From contig NZ_CP121647.1 of assembly GCF_029714305.1 (NCBI RefSeq), positions 434,001-498,000 on the forward strand: a stretch of DNA of 64,000 bases. The letters are read 5' to 3'. A program made the position numbers and the translations under genes. Shown piece by piece: positions 28,224 to 37,617 of this stretch. The stretch comes from Bradyrhizobium sp. CB3481 (GTDB lineage: Bacteria; Pseudomonadota; Alphaproteobacteria; Rhizobiales; Xanthobacteraceae). Within the stretch, counting starts at the first letter, position 1. Every line of letters starts with the position of its first letter. The notes beneath the pieces are model-generated. The model searched no databases. It saw nothing but the letters and a program-made list of their open reading frames with translations, and was not told the origin of the DNA.

Positions 28224-28547
28224 ATGACGGACGAGAGCAAGGGCGCGGAGCGGGTAACGTTCAGCCGGGGCTATGATGTCTGCCTGATGGCGATCGACGG
28301 CACCTGGCGGAGAGACTGCCAGCTCAACGCCATCTCGGACACCGACGCCACGCTGACCGTGGAAGGATCCATTCAAGGCCTCAATCTCAAGGAGTTCTTC
28401 CTGCTGCTGTCGTCGACCGGCCTTGCGTATCGCCGCTGCGAACTTGTTCGCGTCAACGGCACCGAGATGGACATTCGCTTCCTCAGAGGCAAGCATGGCA
28501 AGAAGAAGTCAGGCGCCTCGTCAAAGGCCGAAGAGGCGATGCATTGA
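28224..28547 (+). CDS. PilZ-like domain protein
   Basis: The 107-residue protein fits a PilZ beta-barrel by length and pattern (CQLNAISDTDATLTVEG, then YRRCELVRVNGTEMDIRFL). The cyclic-di-GMP contacts RxxxR and D/NxSxxG are not intact: the N-terminal arm reads SRGYDVCLM and the second motif NAISDTD. It starts 3 bases after cheR, so it is co-translated with the chemotaxis proteins and may link second-messenger or redox state to motility. It may not bind cyclic-di-GMP itself. Confidence 0.7.
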   Translation: MTDESKGAERVTFSRGYDVCLMAIDGTWRRDCQLNAISDTDATLTVEGSIQGLNLKEFFLLLSSTGLAYRRCELVRVNGTEMDIRFLRGKHGKKKSGASSKAEEAMH

Positions 28548-28750
28548 GACCGGCCGCGCCGGCGGTCCAAAAATTCCGGCGCAGCGCAGACCGATTGCCA
28601 TGGTGGCGGCATCCGCGTCCGGTGGTGCGCCGGCCGCATGCCGGATGCCAGGCGGCGATTGCACCAGGTAGTTAACGACGCGAGAAAGTCCGAAGGAAAA
28701 TTTGCGGCGGAGGGACATGTGCTCTACAGCGGGTCGGCGCCGGGTCGGCC

Positions 28751-29083
28751 TTATGCCCCGATGACCGGAAGCGCCGGCCGATCCGTGGCGGATCGATCGC
28801 TACCCTCGGCATCCAGCAGGGCGCGCAGAGCAATGCCAAGGTTGACGTCGCAGGCCTGCACCGCCGCGGCCGCTTTCATGTAACGAGGCGACACGTCATC
28901 GAGCACGATGACATTGGTGGAACTCTCGGGACCGCCGATGGACATTTCGCCCGCGATCGTCTGTTCGATCAGCCGCAGGCTGCTCTGGACGTGCTCGATC
29001 ATGCTGACGAGGTCCGAAACCACGGCGCGATCGGCGTCATTCTGGTCGGGCGCCTGTGCGAGGCCGGCCGCTACATGCTGCAT
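28751..29083 (-). CDS. Small helical protein of unknown function, divergent from a FixJ-type regulator
   Basis: The 110-residue protein is predicted largely helical (VVSDLVSMIEHVQSSLRLIEQTI, then YMKAAAAVQACDVNLGIALRALLD), with no export signal. GAGGAG lies before the ATG at 29083; five more upstream codons exist. It shares a 142-base divergent control region, with a perfect CCGTA palindrome, with the regulator at 29226. I do not recognise the family. Confidence 0.7.
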   Translation of the reverse strand: MQHVAAGLAQAPDQNDADRAVVSDLVSMIEHVQSSLRLIEQTIAGEMSIGGPESSTNVIVLDDVSPRYMKAAAAVQACDVNLGIALRALLDAEGSDRSATDRPALPVIGA

Positions 29084-29144
29084 GAGTGCACTCCTCAATC
29101 ACTTTTTTAGGTGTGCGTTGCTACTTGTGCGTTAAGCCGTGGTC

Positions 29145-29158
29145 CCGTACAAATACGG
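29145..29158. promoter_or_regulatory. CCGTA-N4-TACGG palindrome, perfect copy (site 7)
   Basis: CCGTA CAAA TACGG sits near the middle of a divergent region, 61 bases from the minus-strand gene and 67 from the plus-strand regulator. A different inverted repeat, CGGTAT-N8-ATACCG, follows at 29161-29180. Confidence 0.65.
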
Positions 29159-29225
29159 TTCGGTATGGCGTTGAATACCGTTATCCGAGTGTGCGTCACA
29201 TCCAACCACGCATGGACGATGGAAC

Positions 29226-29864
29226 ATGGCTGAAAAAGCCTCCCGCGGGGAGATTTTCGTAGTCGATGACGACCCTGCCGTTCGCGACACGCTTTCGATG
29301 GTCCTATCGGCAGCTGGCTATCAGGTCATCTGTTTCGCCGATGGCGCCGCTTTGCTGGCGATAGCACGAACGCGGACGCCAGCCTGCATCCTGCTCGATG
29401 TGCATATTCCCGGTAAGTCCGGTCTCGATATTCTGAGGGAACTTCAAGGCGAGGACTATCCTGCGCCGATCTTCATGATCTCGGGGCAGGGCGACATCGC
29501 CATGGCGGTCAGTGCCATCAAGAATGGCGCGCTGGACTTCATCGAAAAGCCGTTCCGCGGCAGCGAAATCGTGGCAAGGCTCGAAGAAGCGATCGAGGCC
29601 TATGCCCGCCGGCAGGCGCAAAACGCGCCGTCGCGCATCGCGACCCTGCACTTTCCGGGACGCGAGCCGCTCACGCGGCGCGAACGCGAGGTGCTGGAGC
29701 AATTCACCGCCGGGGCTTCCAACAAGGAAGCCGGGCGGCATCTCGGGATCAGCCCGCGCACGATCGAGGATCATCGCGCCAACATCATGAAGAAGCTGGG
29801 CGCGCGGAATGCCGCCGACCTGGTTCGAATCGTGATGACCACCCAGCGTCAGGGCCAGATCTGA
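29226..29864 (+). CDS. FixJ/NarL-type response regulator
   Basis: The 212-residue protein has a receiver (VVDDDPAVRD, LLDVHIPGKSG with the phosphorylated Asp, MISGQGDI, EKPFRG) and a C-terminal LuxR-type helix-turn-helix (LTRREREVLEQFTAGASN, ISPRTIEDHRANIMKKLGARN). This FixJ-type layout activates promoters when phosphorylated by a sensor kinase; the nearby hybrid kinase on the opposite strand is a candidate partner. Its DNA-binding domain is very similar to that of the protein at 16455. A perfect CCGTA palindrome precedes it. Confidence 0.93.
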   Translation: MAEKASRGEIFVVDDDPAVRDTLSMVLSAAGYQVICFADGAALLAIARTRTPACILLDVHIPGKSGLDILRELQGEDYPAPIFMISGQGDIAMAVSAIKNGALDFIEKPFRGSEIVARLEEAIEAYARRQAQNAPSRIATLHFPGREPLTRREREVLEQFTAGASNKEAGRHLGISPRTIEDHRANIMKKLGARNAADLVRIVMTTQRQGQI

Positions 29865-29924
29865 ACGCAGCTGCGCTCCGATCGTCGCCGGATCCGACGC
29901 GCGCCTGCGCCGGGCAATGCGCCG

Positions 29925-32900
29925 TCATCCGGCGAGCGCCTTGCGAATCATGATCGCCATATCCGATTTCCGATACGGCTTGGCCAGCAGCAGGACTCCT
30001 TCGTCGAGCCGGCCGTGATGAATGATGGCGTTCTCGGTGTAGCCTGAGGTGAACAGCACCTTCAGCCCCGGCCTGACTTTCGCTATCTCGTCGGCAAGCT
30101 GGCGCCCGTTCATGCCCGGCATGATCACGTCGGTGAACAGGAGGTCGAAGGCGTGGCCGGCCTGGACCAGCGCGAGGGCTTCCGTCGCATTCGCCGCATC
30201 CAGCGTCACGTAGCCGAGCGAATGCAGTTGCGCCAGCACATAGTCGCGCACCAGCTTGTCGTCCTCCACGACCAGGATCCGCTCGTGGCCGCCCTCGACG
30301 GCCGGCGCCGGCGTGGGCTCCGCCGCGGGCAATGCGCCGGTGGCCGGCGGCAGATACATCTTGATCGTGGTGCCGTGGCCTTCCTCGCTGTAGATCATGA
30401 CGTGTCCGGCCGATTGCTTGATGAAGCCGTACACCATGCTGAGTCCGAGGCCGGTGCCCCTGCCGGGACCCTTCGAGGTGAAGAACGGGTTGAACACCTT
30501 GTCGAGGATCGCGGCCGGGATGCCGGTTCCGGTATCGCTCACCGCGATCATCGCGTAGCGGCCCGGCCGGACGTCGCTGTGCATCTTCGCATAATTGTCG
30601 TCGAGCACGACAAAGCCGGTTTCGATGATCAGCTTGCCTCCGTCAGGCATCGCGTCGCGGGCATTGAGGGCCAGGTTGAGGATGGCGGTGGCGAGCTGGT
30701 TGGGATCGACGATCGCCGGACAGGTCTCCTCGCCAAACACGGATTCGATCTCGACATGCTCACCGAGCGTTCGCTGCAGCAGTTTTGCGGTGTCGATGAT
30801 CAGCGTGTTGACGTCGGTCACCTTCGGCTCCAGCGGCTGCTTGCGCGCGAAGGCGAGCAAATGCTGGGTAAGGTCAGCGCCGCGCGAGGCCGCCTCGTCG
30901 ATCATGCGCGTGATGGCGGCGAGTTGCGCCTCGCCCTTGACGGCATCGGCGAGGATCTCGATCGTTCCGGTGATGACAGTCAGGATGTTGTTGAAGTCGT
31001 GCGCAATGCCGCCGGTGAGCTGTCCCATCGCCTCCATCTTCTCGGCCTGGCGGATTCTGTCTTCGGCGGCGATCCTGTCGGTGAGATCGCGGACGAAGGC
31101 GTTGAACAGGAAGCCGCCGCGCGTCCGTAGCGCGGCGATGCTCAGCTCCGCCGTGATCTCCTTGCCGTCGCGCCGCCTGATCCGGAGTTCGCGGCGGGGT
31201 TGGCGCACCACCTCGTTGCCGGACTGCAGGAAGGTTTGCAGGGCCTTTTTCAAGGGCCCTTCGCCGTCCCGCCGGCCCATCAGATCGAACACGTTCCTGC
31301 CGAGCGCTTCCTCGCGCGGCCAGCCGAAGATGTTTTCCGCCTGGGCGTTCCAGTCTCGTATCAGGCCCTTCTCGTCGATCTGAACGAACGCGTCGAGCGC
31401 GGTGTCGATGATACCGCGCGCGAGCCGTTCGCTTTCACGCAGCGTCTCCTGCGCCAGCCGGCTCTCGGTCATGTCACGGCCGACGAAGAAGAAGCGCTTG
31501 ACCGGCTCGGACCACGTTCCAAGCCATGACAGCCACACCTCGCGGCCGTCCTTGTGAATGCAGCGCGTATCGGCGATCTTCGGGCGCAGTCCGCGCCGGG
31601 CCGCGCGCATTTCCTCGCGCGAGTTCGCAAGATGGCCGGGATGGATGAAGTCCTCCCCGCTGCGGCCGATCATTTCCTCCGGCCGATAGCCCAATATGGT
31701 CTCGCAGCTCGGGCTGATCTGAACCAGATAACCGCGGGAATCCATCACCATGATCAGATCCTGCGAAGTCTCGAAGATGCGCCGAAGTTCCTCGGTTTGT
31801 TGCCGCAGCACTTGCCTGGTCTTGTTGGCCTCGGTGATGTCCCGCGCGACCTTCGAGATCCCGATGATCGCGCCCGAGGGCGCCTTGATCGGGGAGGTGC
31901 TGAGCGAGACCTCGATCCGGCTGCCATCCTTTCGCAGGCGGACGGTCTCGTGTTGCTCGATGTGTTCGCCCCAGCCGATCCGGCGCAGCGTGTCATGCAC
32001 CTCGGGCAGGCGATCCATCGGAACGATGAGGGTGATGTTCTTGCCGGCCGCTTCCGCGGCCGTGTATCCGTACAGCCGCTCCGCGGCCGAGTTCCAGCCG
32101 GTGATCGTGCCGTCGAGCGAGGTCGTGATGATGGCGTCGTTGGAGGATTCGACGGCCGCGCTGAACAGTCGCTCCCGTTCGGCGTGATGGTCACGCGCCG
32201 CTTCGGTGCGGCGATGCTCCTGGACCTCCTGCTGAAGCGCCGCGGTCTTTGCGTTGATCTCCTTGATCGCCTGTGCGAAGGCGCGCGCCAGCACGCCGGT
32301 TTCGCCGCGTGCACTCACGGGGATGGCGACCTTTCCCTTGCCGGCCACGCCCTGAACCGCCTCGGTCAACTGCACGATCGGCCGCGTCAGCGACCTCGCG
32401 ATCAGGAGCGCCAGCACAGCCGCGCATAGCACCGCGATCCCCCCGACCAGCAGCGAGGTGTTCCTGATGCTCGCGGCCGGCGCCATGATTACGGCGTTGG
32501 GGGCGGTTTCGATCACCCCAACCCATTCGGAGCCGGCCAAAATCGCAGGAGCAAATGCGATCCCGTTGGATCGGCCGTCCTCGCCCGTCACGATATCGGC
32601 GCTGCCCTGGTTGGCGCCAGCCAGCGTCGCCAGATGCGGGAAGTCGGCTTTCCAGTCATTGGGCCTGCCGAGCAGCGCGCCGAATTCGCGGGACCGGTCC
32701 GGGTGAATGAGATAGTCACCGGCCTGGTTGACGACGTAGATGGTCTCGCCCGGCCATACCGACGAGCGGATGCGGTCGAAGGCGCGCCGCATGTCGACAT
32801 TGATCATGAAGAGGCCGAACAGCTTGCCATCGCCCGCGAAGATCGGTGTCGCGACGCGTATCGTCGGCCGGTGCACTTCCTCAATCAATCCGTTGAAGCG

Positions 32901-33431
32901 GCCGAGATCGAGCGGCGAGACGTAGAGCTGCGTGGGCCCGAGCCGCATGGTTTCCTGGAAGTAGCCGCGATCGCCTCGCTTCTGCAGGCCCTGTTCCGGG
33001 ACGATCCTGACCGTGCCGTTCGGACCATTGCGATCGACGCGAACCAGCTCGCGTCCGCCGTCATCGAGGCCGACAATCCGGAACATCGAATAGGTCGGCT
33101 TGGCGTTGAGCTCGGCCGCGAAGCGTGCCGCTATCCGGTCACGCCAGGTCTTTTCGGAGACACCGTCGACCGGATCGGCGCCGCCGGCATTGTGGGCGCG
33201 CACCAGTCCGTGCAGGGCCACCGCCGAGCGAAAGCCCGCGACATCTCCTGTCGCGCTGGCGGCATAATATTCGAGATCGGTTGCGATCTGCCGTGAATGG
33301 GTCTCGATGCGGTCGCGGGCGCGCTGCAGGAGCGCCTGTTCCAGGCTGCGATAGCTCAGCCATCCGACCGCGGTAACCGCGATCGCGACCAGTGCAATCA
33401 TCGCGATGGCCAGCCTGGTCGTGAGCGTCAT
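29925..33431 (-). CDS. Membrane hybrid sensor histidine kinase (Cache, HAMP, three PAS, receiver)
   Basis: The 1168-residue protein has an N-terminal membrane segment (LAIAMIALVAIAVTAVGWL), a periplasmic double-Cache-like sensor (~30-325), a second segment (VGGIAVLCAAVLALLIA) and HAMP. Three PAS domains follow (SSNDAIITTSLDGTITGWN; ETSQDLIMVMDSRGYL; DTALDAFVQIDEKGLI). The kinase core has GGIAHDFNNILTVITG as the phosphoacceptor and FFTSKGPGRGTGLGLSMVYGF in the ATPase. A receiver (VVEDDKLVRD, FTDVIMPGMNG) ends it. Cache sensors usually bind small organic ligands. The receiver gene 67 bases upstream on the same strand is likely co-transcribed. Confidence 0.95.
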   Translation of the reverse strand: MTLTTRLAIAMIALVAIAVTAVGWLSYRSLEQALLQRARDRIETHSRQIATDLEYYAASATGDVAGFRSAVALHGLVRAHNAGGADPVDGVSEKTWRDRIAARFAAELNAKPTYSMFRIVGLDDGGRELVRVDRNGPNGTVRIVPEQGLQKRGDRGYFQETMRLGPTQLYVSPLDLGRFNGLIEEVHRPTIRVATPIFAGDGKLFGLFMINVDMRRAFDRIRSSVWPGETIYVVNQAGDYLIHPDRSREFGALLGRPNDWKADFPHLATLAGANQGSADIVTGEDGRSNGIAFAPAILAGSEWVGVIETAPNAVIMAPAASIRNTSLLVGGIAVLCAAVLALLIARSLTRPIVQLTEAVQGVAGKGKVAIPVSARGETGVLARAFAQAIKEINAKTAALQQEVQEHRRTEAARDHHAERERLFSAAVESSNDAIITTSLDGTITGWNSAAERLYGYTAAEAAGKNITLIVPMDRLPEVHDTLRRIGWGEHIEQHETVRLRKDGSRIEVSLSTSPIKAPSGAIIGISKVARDITEANKTRQVLRQQTEELRRIFETSQDLIMVMDSRGYLVQISPSCETILGYRPEEMIGRSGEDFIHPGHLANSREEMRAARRGLRPKIADTRCIHKDGREVWLSWLGTWSEPVKRFFFVGRDMTESRLAQETLRESERLARGIIDTALDAFVQIDEKGLIRDWNAQAENIFGWPREEALGRNVFDLMGRRDGEGPLKKALQTFLQSGNEVVRQPRRELRIRRRDGKEITAELSIAALRTRGGFLFNAFVRDLTDRIAAEDRIRQAEKMEAMGQLTGGIAHDFNNILTVITGTIEILADAVKGEAQLAAITRMIDEAASRGADLTQHLLAFARKQPLEPKVTDVNTLIIDTAKLLQRTLGEHVEIESVFGEETCPAIVDPNQLATAILNLALNARDAMPDGGKLIIETGFVVLDDNYAKMHSDVRPGRYAMIAVSDTGTGIPAAILDKVFNPFFTSKGPGRGTGLGLSMVYGFIKQSAGHVMIYSEEGHGTTIKMYLPPATGALPAAEPTPAPAVEGGHERILVVEDDKLVRDYVLAQLHSLGYVTLDAANATEALALVQAGHAFDLLFTDVIMPGMNGRQLADEIAKVRPGLKVLFTSGYTENAIIHHGRLDEGVLLLAKPYRKSDMAIMIRKALAG

Positions 33432-33498
33432 GTCGGTATTCGCTCGCCCTCCGCCTCTGCCCGGCAGGCTGCCGGGGCGAATCGGATGCTAGGGCGCA

Positions 33499-33960
33499 TT
33501 ACGGGGAGGAAGCAACACCGCCGGCAGGGCGCGCGCCGCGCTGCGCGGCTTCCAGGCAGCCGGTGACGGCGGCCAGGAGGTCGGCAGGCCTGAACGGCTT
33601 CTGCAGGCTGGAGACGGCGCCGAGCTTGGTCGCCATGGTGAGGAAGTCGGGACCTGAATCCGCCTCGGCCGAAATCGGTCGGCCGGAAATGACGATGATT
33701 GGAAGCTGTGGCTGCTGCTGGCGAACCATCCGCATGGTTTCAAATCCATCCATGCCCGGCATGAAGATGTCGAGGAACAGCAGGTCGAAATCTCCGGTCT
33801 GGCATAATGCCAAGCCCTTTCGTCCGTCGCCGGCGGTGACCACACTATGGCCGGCACGCTCCAGCAGCAGGCGGACGGTCATCTGGACCGCCGCATCGTC
33901 ATCCACGACCAATATTCTCGCCAAAGTAAAAAGTTCTCCGGCTCCGATTGAATCAGGCAA
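33499..33960 (-). CDS. Single-domain response regulator
   Basis: The receiver of this 153-residue protein has VVDDDAAVQM, FLDIFMPGMDG with the phosphorylated Asp, VISGRP and QKPFRPAD. It shares the extended PDFLTMATKLGA loop with the regulator at 20046, so they are paralogues. The ~20 C-terminal residues are Ala/Gly/Pro-rich with no output domain. It precedes the large hybrid kinase in the same direction and may take its phosphate. Confidence 0.9.
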   Translation of the reverse strand: MPDSIGAGELFTLARILVVDDDAAVQMTVRLLLERAGHSVVTAGDGRKGLALCQTGDFDLLFLDIFMPGMDGFETMRMVRQQQPQLPIIVISGRPISAEADSGPDFLTMATKLGAVSSLQKPFRPADLLAAVTGCLEAAQRGARPAGGVASSP

Positions 33961-34140
33961 CGGCAGGTTGCGAGTGTCGCCGAATCCGCACGTTGCCGCA
34001 ACTGCTTCACAGCCGCGAACGTTCCGCGCCCGGCCGTTAAAATGCAGGTAAAATATGCTGTATCCGCATGTTGCTAGGCAGACAAAAGCGGGGAGCGAGC
34101 GACTGCGGGCGTGATTCCCACCCGTGCTGCGCGGCGGGGA

Positions 34141-34860
34141 TCAGTTGCTGAGATATTCGGGATAGCGCGAGCGGATCCGGACGAGTTCGCTGAGCGTGCC
34201 GGACAGATGGGTGCGCAGATGTTTCTGCGCCTCATCGGGCTCGCCGGCATCGATCGCTTTCACGATCAGTCTGTGATGCCGCACGATGTCCTGCGCCTTG
34301 CCGGGCGAGGGCAGATGCATCCGGCGCAGCCGGTCGATATGTCCGCTGCGGCTGCGCACCAGCGACCAGATGTCCTGCTTGTCGGCCGCGGTATAGAGCT
34401 GGCTGTGGAACTCGTTGTCGGCAGCCATGAACTTCTCGAAGTCGCCGGCCTTCGCATATTGCTGCTGGCGGGCGATCGCGGCGTGAAGTTCGGCGATGAG
34501 GGCTTCACCGTGCTGCAGCGCGAGGCCACGCACGATCTCCAGCTCGACCGCCTGGCGCAGGAAATGCGCCTGCTGCGCCAGCCGCACATCGACCCGGCTG
34601 ACCACCGTGGCGTATTGCGGGAAAACGTCGACGAGGCCTTCCTCCTCGAGCCGCATCAGTGCATCGCGGATCGGCGTCGAGCTGACGCCAAACTGGGCGG
34701 CGAGCGCGGCGCGCGACAGCGGCGACCCCGGCGGCAGCTCCAGCGAAATGATCACGCCGCGGAGACGCTCGAATACCTGCGGCGCCGCCTGGCGGTCGCG
34801 ATCCAGCCGGCTGGCGGATCGCGGGGCAGCGCGGCGCGAGACGATTTGCGGGGGAGCCAT
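34141..34860 (-). CDS. GntR/FadR-family repressor (FCD type) of the sugar-acid operon
   Basis: The 239-residue regulator has an N-terminal winged helix (LSRAALAAQFGVSSTPIRDALMRLEEEGLV) and a C-terminal helical FCD domain with the metal/ligand-binding Asp/His pattern (DNEFHSQLY, then RHHRLIVKAIDAG). FCD-type GntR proteins often sense sugar acids and repress the neighbouring operon. It is transcribed away from the NitT/TauT-type transporter operon. The perfect operator palindrome at 34899 lies between them. Confidence 0.93.
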   Translation of the reverse strand: MAPPQIVSRRAAPRSASRLDRDRQAAPQVFERLRGVIISLELPPGSPLSRAALAAQFGVSSTPIRDALMRLEEEGLVDVFPQYATVVSRVDVRLAQQAHFLRQAVELEIVRGLALQHGEALIAELHAAIARQQQYAKAGDFEKFMAADNEFHSQLYTAADKQDIWSLVRSRSGHIDRLRRMHLPSPGKAQDIVRHHRLIVKAIDAGEPDEAQKHLRTHLSGTLSELVRIRSRYPEYLSN

Positions 34861-34898
34861 TCGGGCGACCGGCCGTTTTCGGAAAGGGCTTGCTTCAG

Positions 34899-34920
34899 AT
34901 GCACTAATACATTAGTGCAT
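34899..34920. promoter_or_regulatory. GntR operator palindrome
   Basis: ATGCACTAAT and ATTAGTGCAT are perfect reverse complements separated by AC, with ACTAAT/ATTAGT in the core. The site is 39 bases from the GntR start and 41 bases before the substrate-binding protein start. It is therefore well placed to control both genes. Confidence 0.8.
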
Positions 34921-34961
34921 CTCCGCGAAGGCGTCAACGCGGCGCCGGGAGGAGATACACA

Positions 34962-35975
34962 ATGAAAAACGGAATGTGGCGCGCCTGCGCGGGCGCCGTT
35001 GCGATGTTGCTGCTGTCGGGCGCCGGGGCCTCGGCCCAGCAGAAATCGGAAGTCACGCTGTCGCGGCAGCCGGGCATTTTCTACATGCCCTCCCACATCA
35101 TGGAAAAGAACAAGCTGATCGAGAAGCATGCGGCTTCTCTCGGCGTCCCCGGCGTCACCACCAAATGGGTCAATTTGAGCGGCGGCGGCGCGCAGACCGA
35201 TGCGCTGCTCGCCGGCAGCGTCGACATCCTCAACACCGGGACCGGCAATCTCCTCTTGCTGTGGGATCGTACCCGCGGCGGCGTCAAGGGCATCGTCGCT
35301 ACCTCGGCGCAGCCGATGACGTTGATCAGCCGCGATCCGAATATCAAGTCGATCAAGGATTTTGGCCCGAACGACAAGGTCGCGGTGCCGACCGTGAAGG
35401 TCTCGACCCAGGCCATCGTGCTGCAGATCGCGGCCAGCGAGGCGTTCGGCGCCGACCAGTGGTCGAAGCTCGATGCCAACACCGTGCAGCTCGGCCATCC
35501 CGACGCCTATGTCGCGATGACCAATGCCCAGCACGAGGTGCGCAATCACTTTTCAATTCCGCCGTTCACGTTCCTCGAAATGAAGAACGTGCCCGGCGCG
35601 CATGTGGTGCTGTTCTCGCCCGACGTGATGGGCGGGCCGCTCAGCCAGGCGCAGTTCTTCACCACGACCAAGTTCGCCGACGCCAATCCGAAGATCGTGC
35701 AGGCGGTGCGCGATGCCACCAAGGAAGCGCATGACTTGATCCGCAGCGACACCAAGGCTGCAGTCGAGATCTACAAGGAAGTCACCGGCGACAAGACCAG
35801 CGTCGAGGATCTTCTGGCGTGGCTCAAGGAGCCCGGCATGATGGAATGGAACCTGCAGCCGCAGGGCACCATGAAGTTCGCCGCGCATCTGCACAAGGTC
35901 GGTACGCTGAAGACCATGCCGAAGGCGTTCACGGACTACTATCTGCCAGTCGCCCACGACCTGAAGGGCAATTGA
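34962..35975 (+). CDS. ABC transporter substrate-binding protein, NitT/TauT type
   Basis: The 337-residue exported protein has a signal peptide (GAVAMLLLSGAGASA, cut before QQKSE). The NMT1/THI5-like fold follows: SRQPGIFYMPSHIMEKN, TDALLAGSVDILNTGTGNLLL and MTLISRDPNIKSIKDFG. It should capture a small molecule in the periplasm. This family normally binds sulfonates, nitrate or pyrimidine precursors. The downstream catabolic genes suggest a sugar-acid-like ligand (inference). Confidence 0.92.
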   Translation: MKNGMWRACAGAVAMLLLSGAGASAQQKSEVTLSRQPGIFYMPSHIMEKNKLIEKHAASLGVPGVTTKWVNLSGGGAQTDALLAGSVDILNTGTGNLLLLWDRTRGGVKGIVATSAQPMTLISRDPNIKSIKDFGPNDKVAVPTVKVSTQAIVLQIAASEAFGADQWSKLDANTVQLGHPDAYVAMTNAQHEVRNHFSIPPFTFLEMKNVPGAHVVLFSPDVMGGPLSQAQFFTTTKFADANPKIVQAVRDATKEAHDLIRSDTKAAVEIYKEVTGDKTSVEDLLAWLKEPGMMEWNLQPQGTMKFAAHLHKVGTLKTMPKAFTDYYLPVAHDLKGN

Positions 35976-35980
35976 TCCAC

Positions 35981-36745
35981 ATGACCGCGCTTCTCGATGT
36001 CAGTGACGTAACACTGCGCTACAAGACCTCGAGCGCGGTAGTGACCGCGACCGAACGGGTCAGCTTCTCGGTCGATCGTTCCGATCGCTTCGTGCTGCTC
36101 GGCCCCTCCGGTTGCGGCAAGTCGACGCTGCTGAAAGCCGTCGGCGGCTACATGAAGCCGAGTGAAGGCAAGATGCGGATTTCGGGCCGGGAAATCTCGG
36201 AGCCAGGTGCCGACCGGATGATGATCTTCCAGGAGTTCGACCAGCTTCTGCCGTGGAAGACGGTGCTGGAGAACGTGATGTTTCCGCTTCTGATGACGCG
36301 AAAACTGCCGCGCAAGGACGCCGAGGCGCGGGCACGGGCCTATATCGAGAAGGTCAGCCTCACCCGCGTCGTCGACGCCTATCCGCATACGCTCTCCGGC
36401 GGCATGAAGCAGCGCGTTGCAATCGCGCGCGGCATGGCGATGGAGCCGGACATTCTGTTGATGGACGAGCCGTTCGCGGCGCTCGATGCGCTGACCCGGC
36501 GCACCTGCCAGGATGAATTGCTGCAGCTCTGGTCGGAAACGAAGTTCACGGTGCTGTTCGTCACCCATTCGATCGCCGAAGCGATCAAGATCGGCAACCG
36601 CATCCTGCTACTGTCGCCGCATCCGGGCCGGGTCAAGGCCGAGGTGATCGATGTCGACAAGGTCTCCGGCGAGGACGGCAGCGCGGCGCGGCTGGAAAAG
36701 CAGATCCACGATTTGCTGTTCGCCGACGCCATCACGGCACACTAG
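35981..36745 (+). CDS. ABC transporter ATPase, NitT/TauT type
   Basis: The 254-residue ATPase has Walker A GPSGCGKST, signature LSGGMKQRVAIARGM and Walker B LLMDEPFAALD, as in SsuB/TauB. The start MTALLDVSD lies 5 bases after the binding-protein stop. It powers the permease that follows 12 bases later. Confidence 0.94.
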   Translation: MTALLDVSDVTLRYKTSSAVVTATERVSFSVDRSDRFVLLGPSGCGKSTLLKAVGGYMKPSEGKMRISGREISEPGADRMMIFQEFDQLLPWKTVLENVMFPLLMTRKLPRKDAEARARAYIEKVSLTRVVDAYPHTLSGGMKQRVAIARGMAMEPDILLMDEPFAALDALTRRTCQDELLQLWSETKFTVLFVTHSIAEAIKIGNRILLLSPHPGRVKAEVIDVDKVSGEDGSAARLEKQIHDLLFADAITAH

Positions 36746-36757
36746 AGGGAGTGCGCG

Positions 36758-37617
36758 ATGGGTGAAGCGAGAATTCTGTTGCGCGATGCTGCCGACCTGA
36801 AGGCGGCGGTGCCGGCCGAGGTCGAACGCAAGCTGACCGTGCTGGAGCTGTTGTGGAACGACGGCTTTGTCCGCAAGGCCGTGATCATCATCTTTCTCGC
36901 GGCCGCCTGGGAAATCTACGGCACCGTGCTCGACAATCCGCTGCTGTTTCCGACCTTCCACGACACGATTCTGACGATGTTCGACAAGGTGCGCGACGGC
37001 ACGATTCCGTTGCGCGCCTGGGCGTCGCTAAAAGTGTTGTTCATGGGCTATGCCGCCGGCATCGCGCTGGCGGCCATCTTCACCATCCTGGCGATCTCGA
37101 CCCGGATCGGCACCGATTTTCTCGAAACCATCACCGCGATGTTCAATCCGCTGCCGGCGATTGCGCTGCTGCCGCTGGCGCTGATCTGGTTCGGCCTCGG
37201 CAATGGCAGCTTGGTGTTCGTGCTGATCCATTCGGTGCTGTGGCCGGTCGCGCTCAGCACTCATTCCGGCTTCAAGAGCGTGTCGAACACGCTGCGCATG
37301 GTCGGCCGCAATTACGGCCTGCGCGGTCTGCCTTACGTGTTCCGCATCCTGATCCCCGCTGCCTTTGCCTCGATCCTCACGGGATTGAAGATCGGTTGGG
37401 CGTTCGCCTGGCGCACGCTGATCGCGGCCGAGCTCGTGTTCGGCGTCTCGTCGGGGCAGGGCGGTCTCGGCTGGTTCATCTTCGAGAACCGCAACCTCCT
37501 CGACATTCCCGCCGTGTTCGCCGGCCTGTTGACCGTGATCGTGATTGGCCTGATCGTGGAAAATCTGATCTTCCGCACGATCGAGCGCAACACCGTCCAG
37601 AAATGGGGCACACAGTC

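Noticed and set aside
29161..29180. CGGTAT-N8-ATACCG as another copy of the CCGTA motif
   Set aside because: Half-site order differs (CGGTA/TACCG, not CCGTA/TACGG) and the spacing is 8; it occurs only once.
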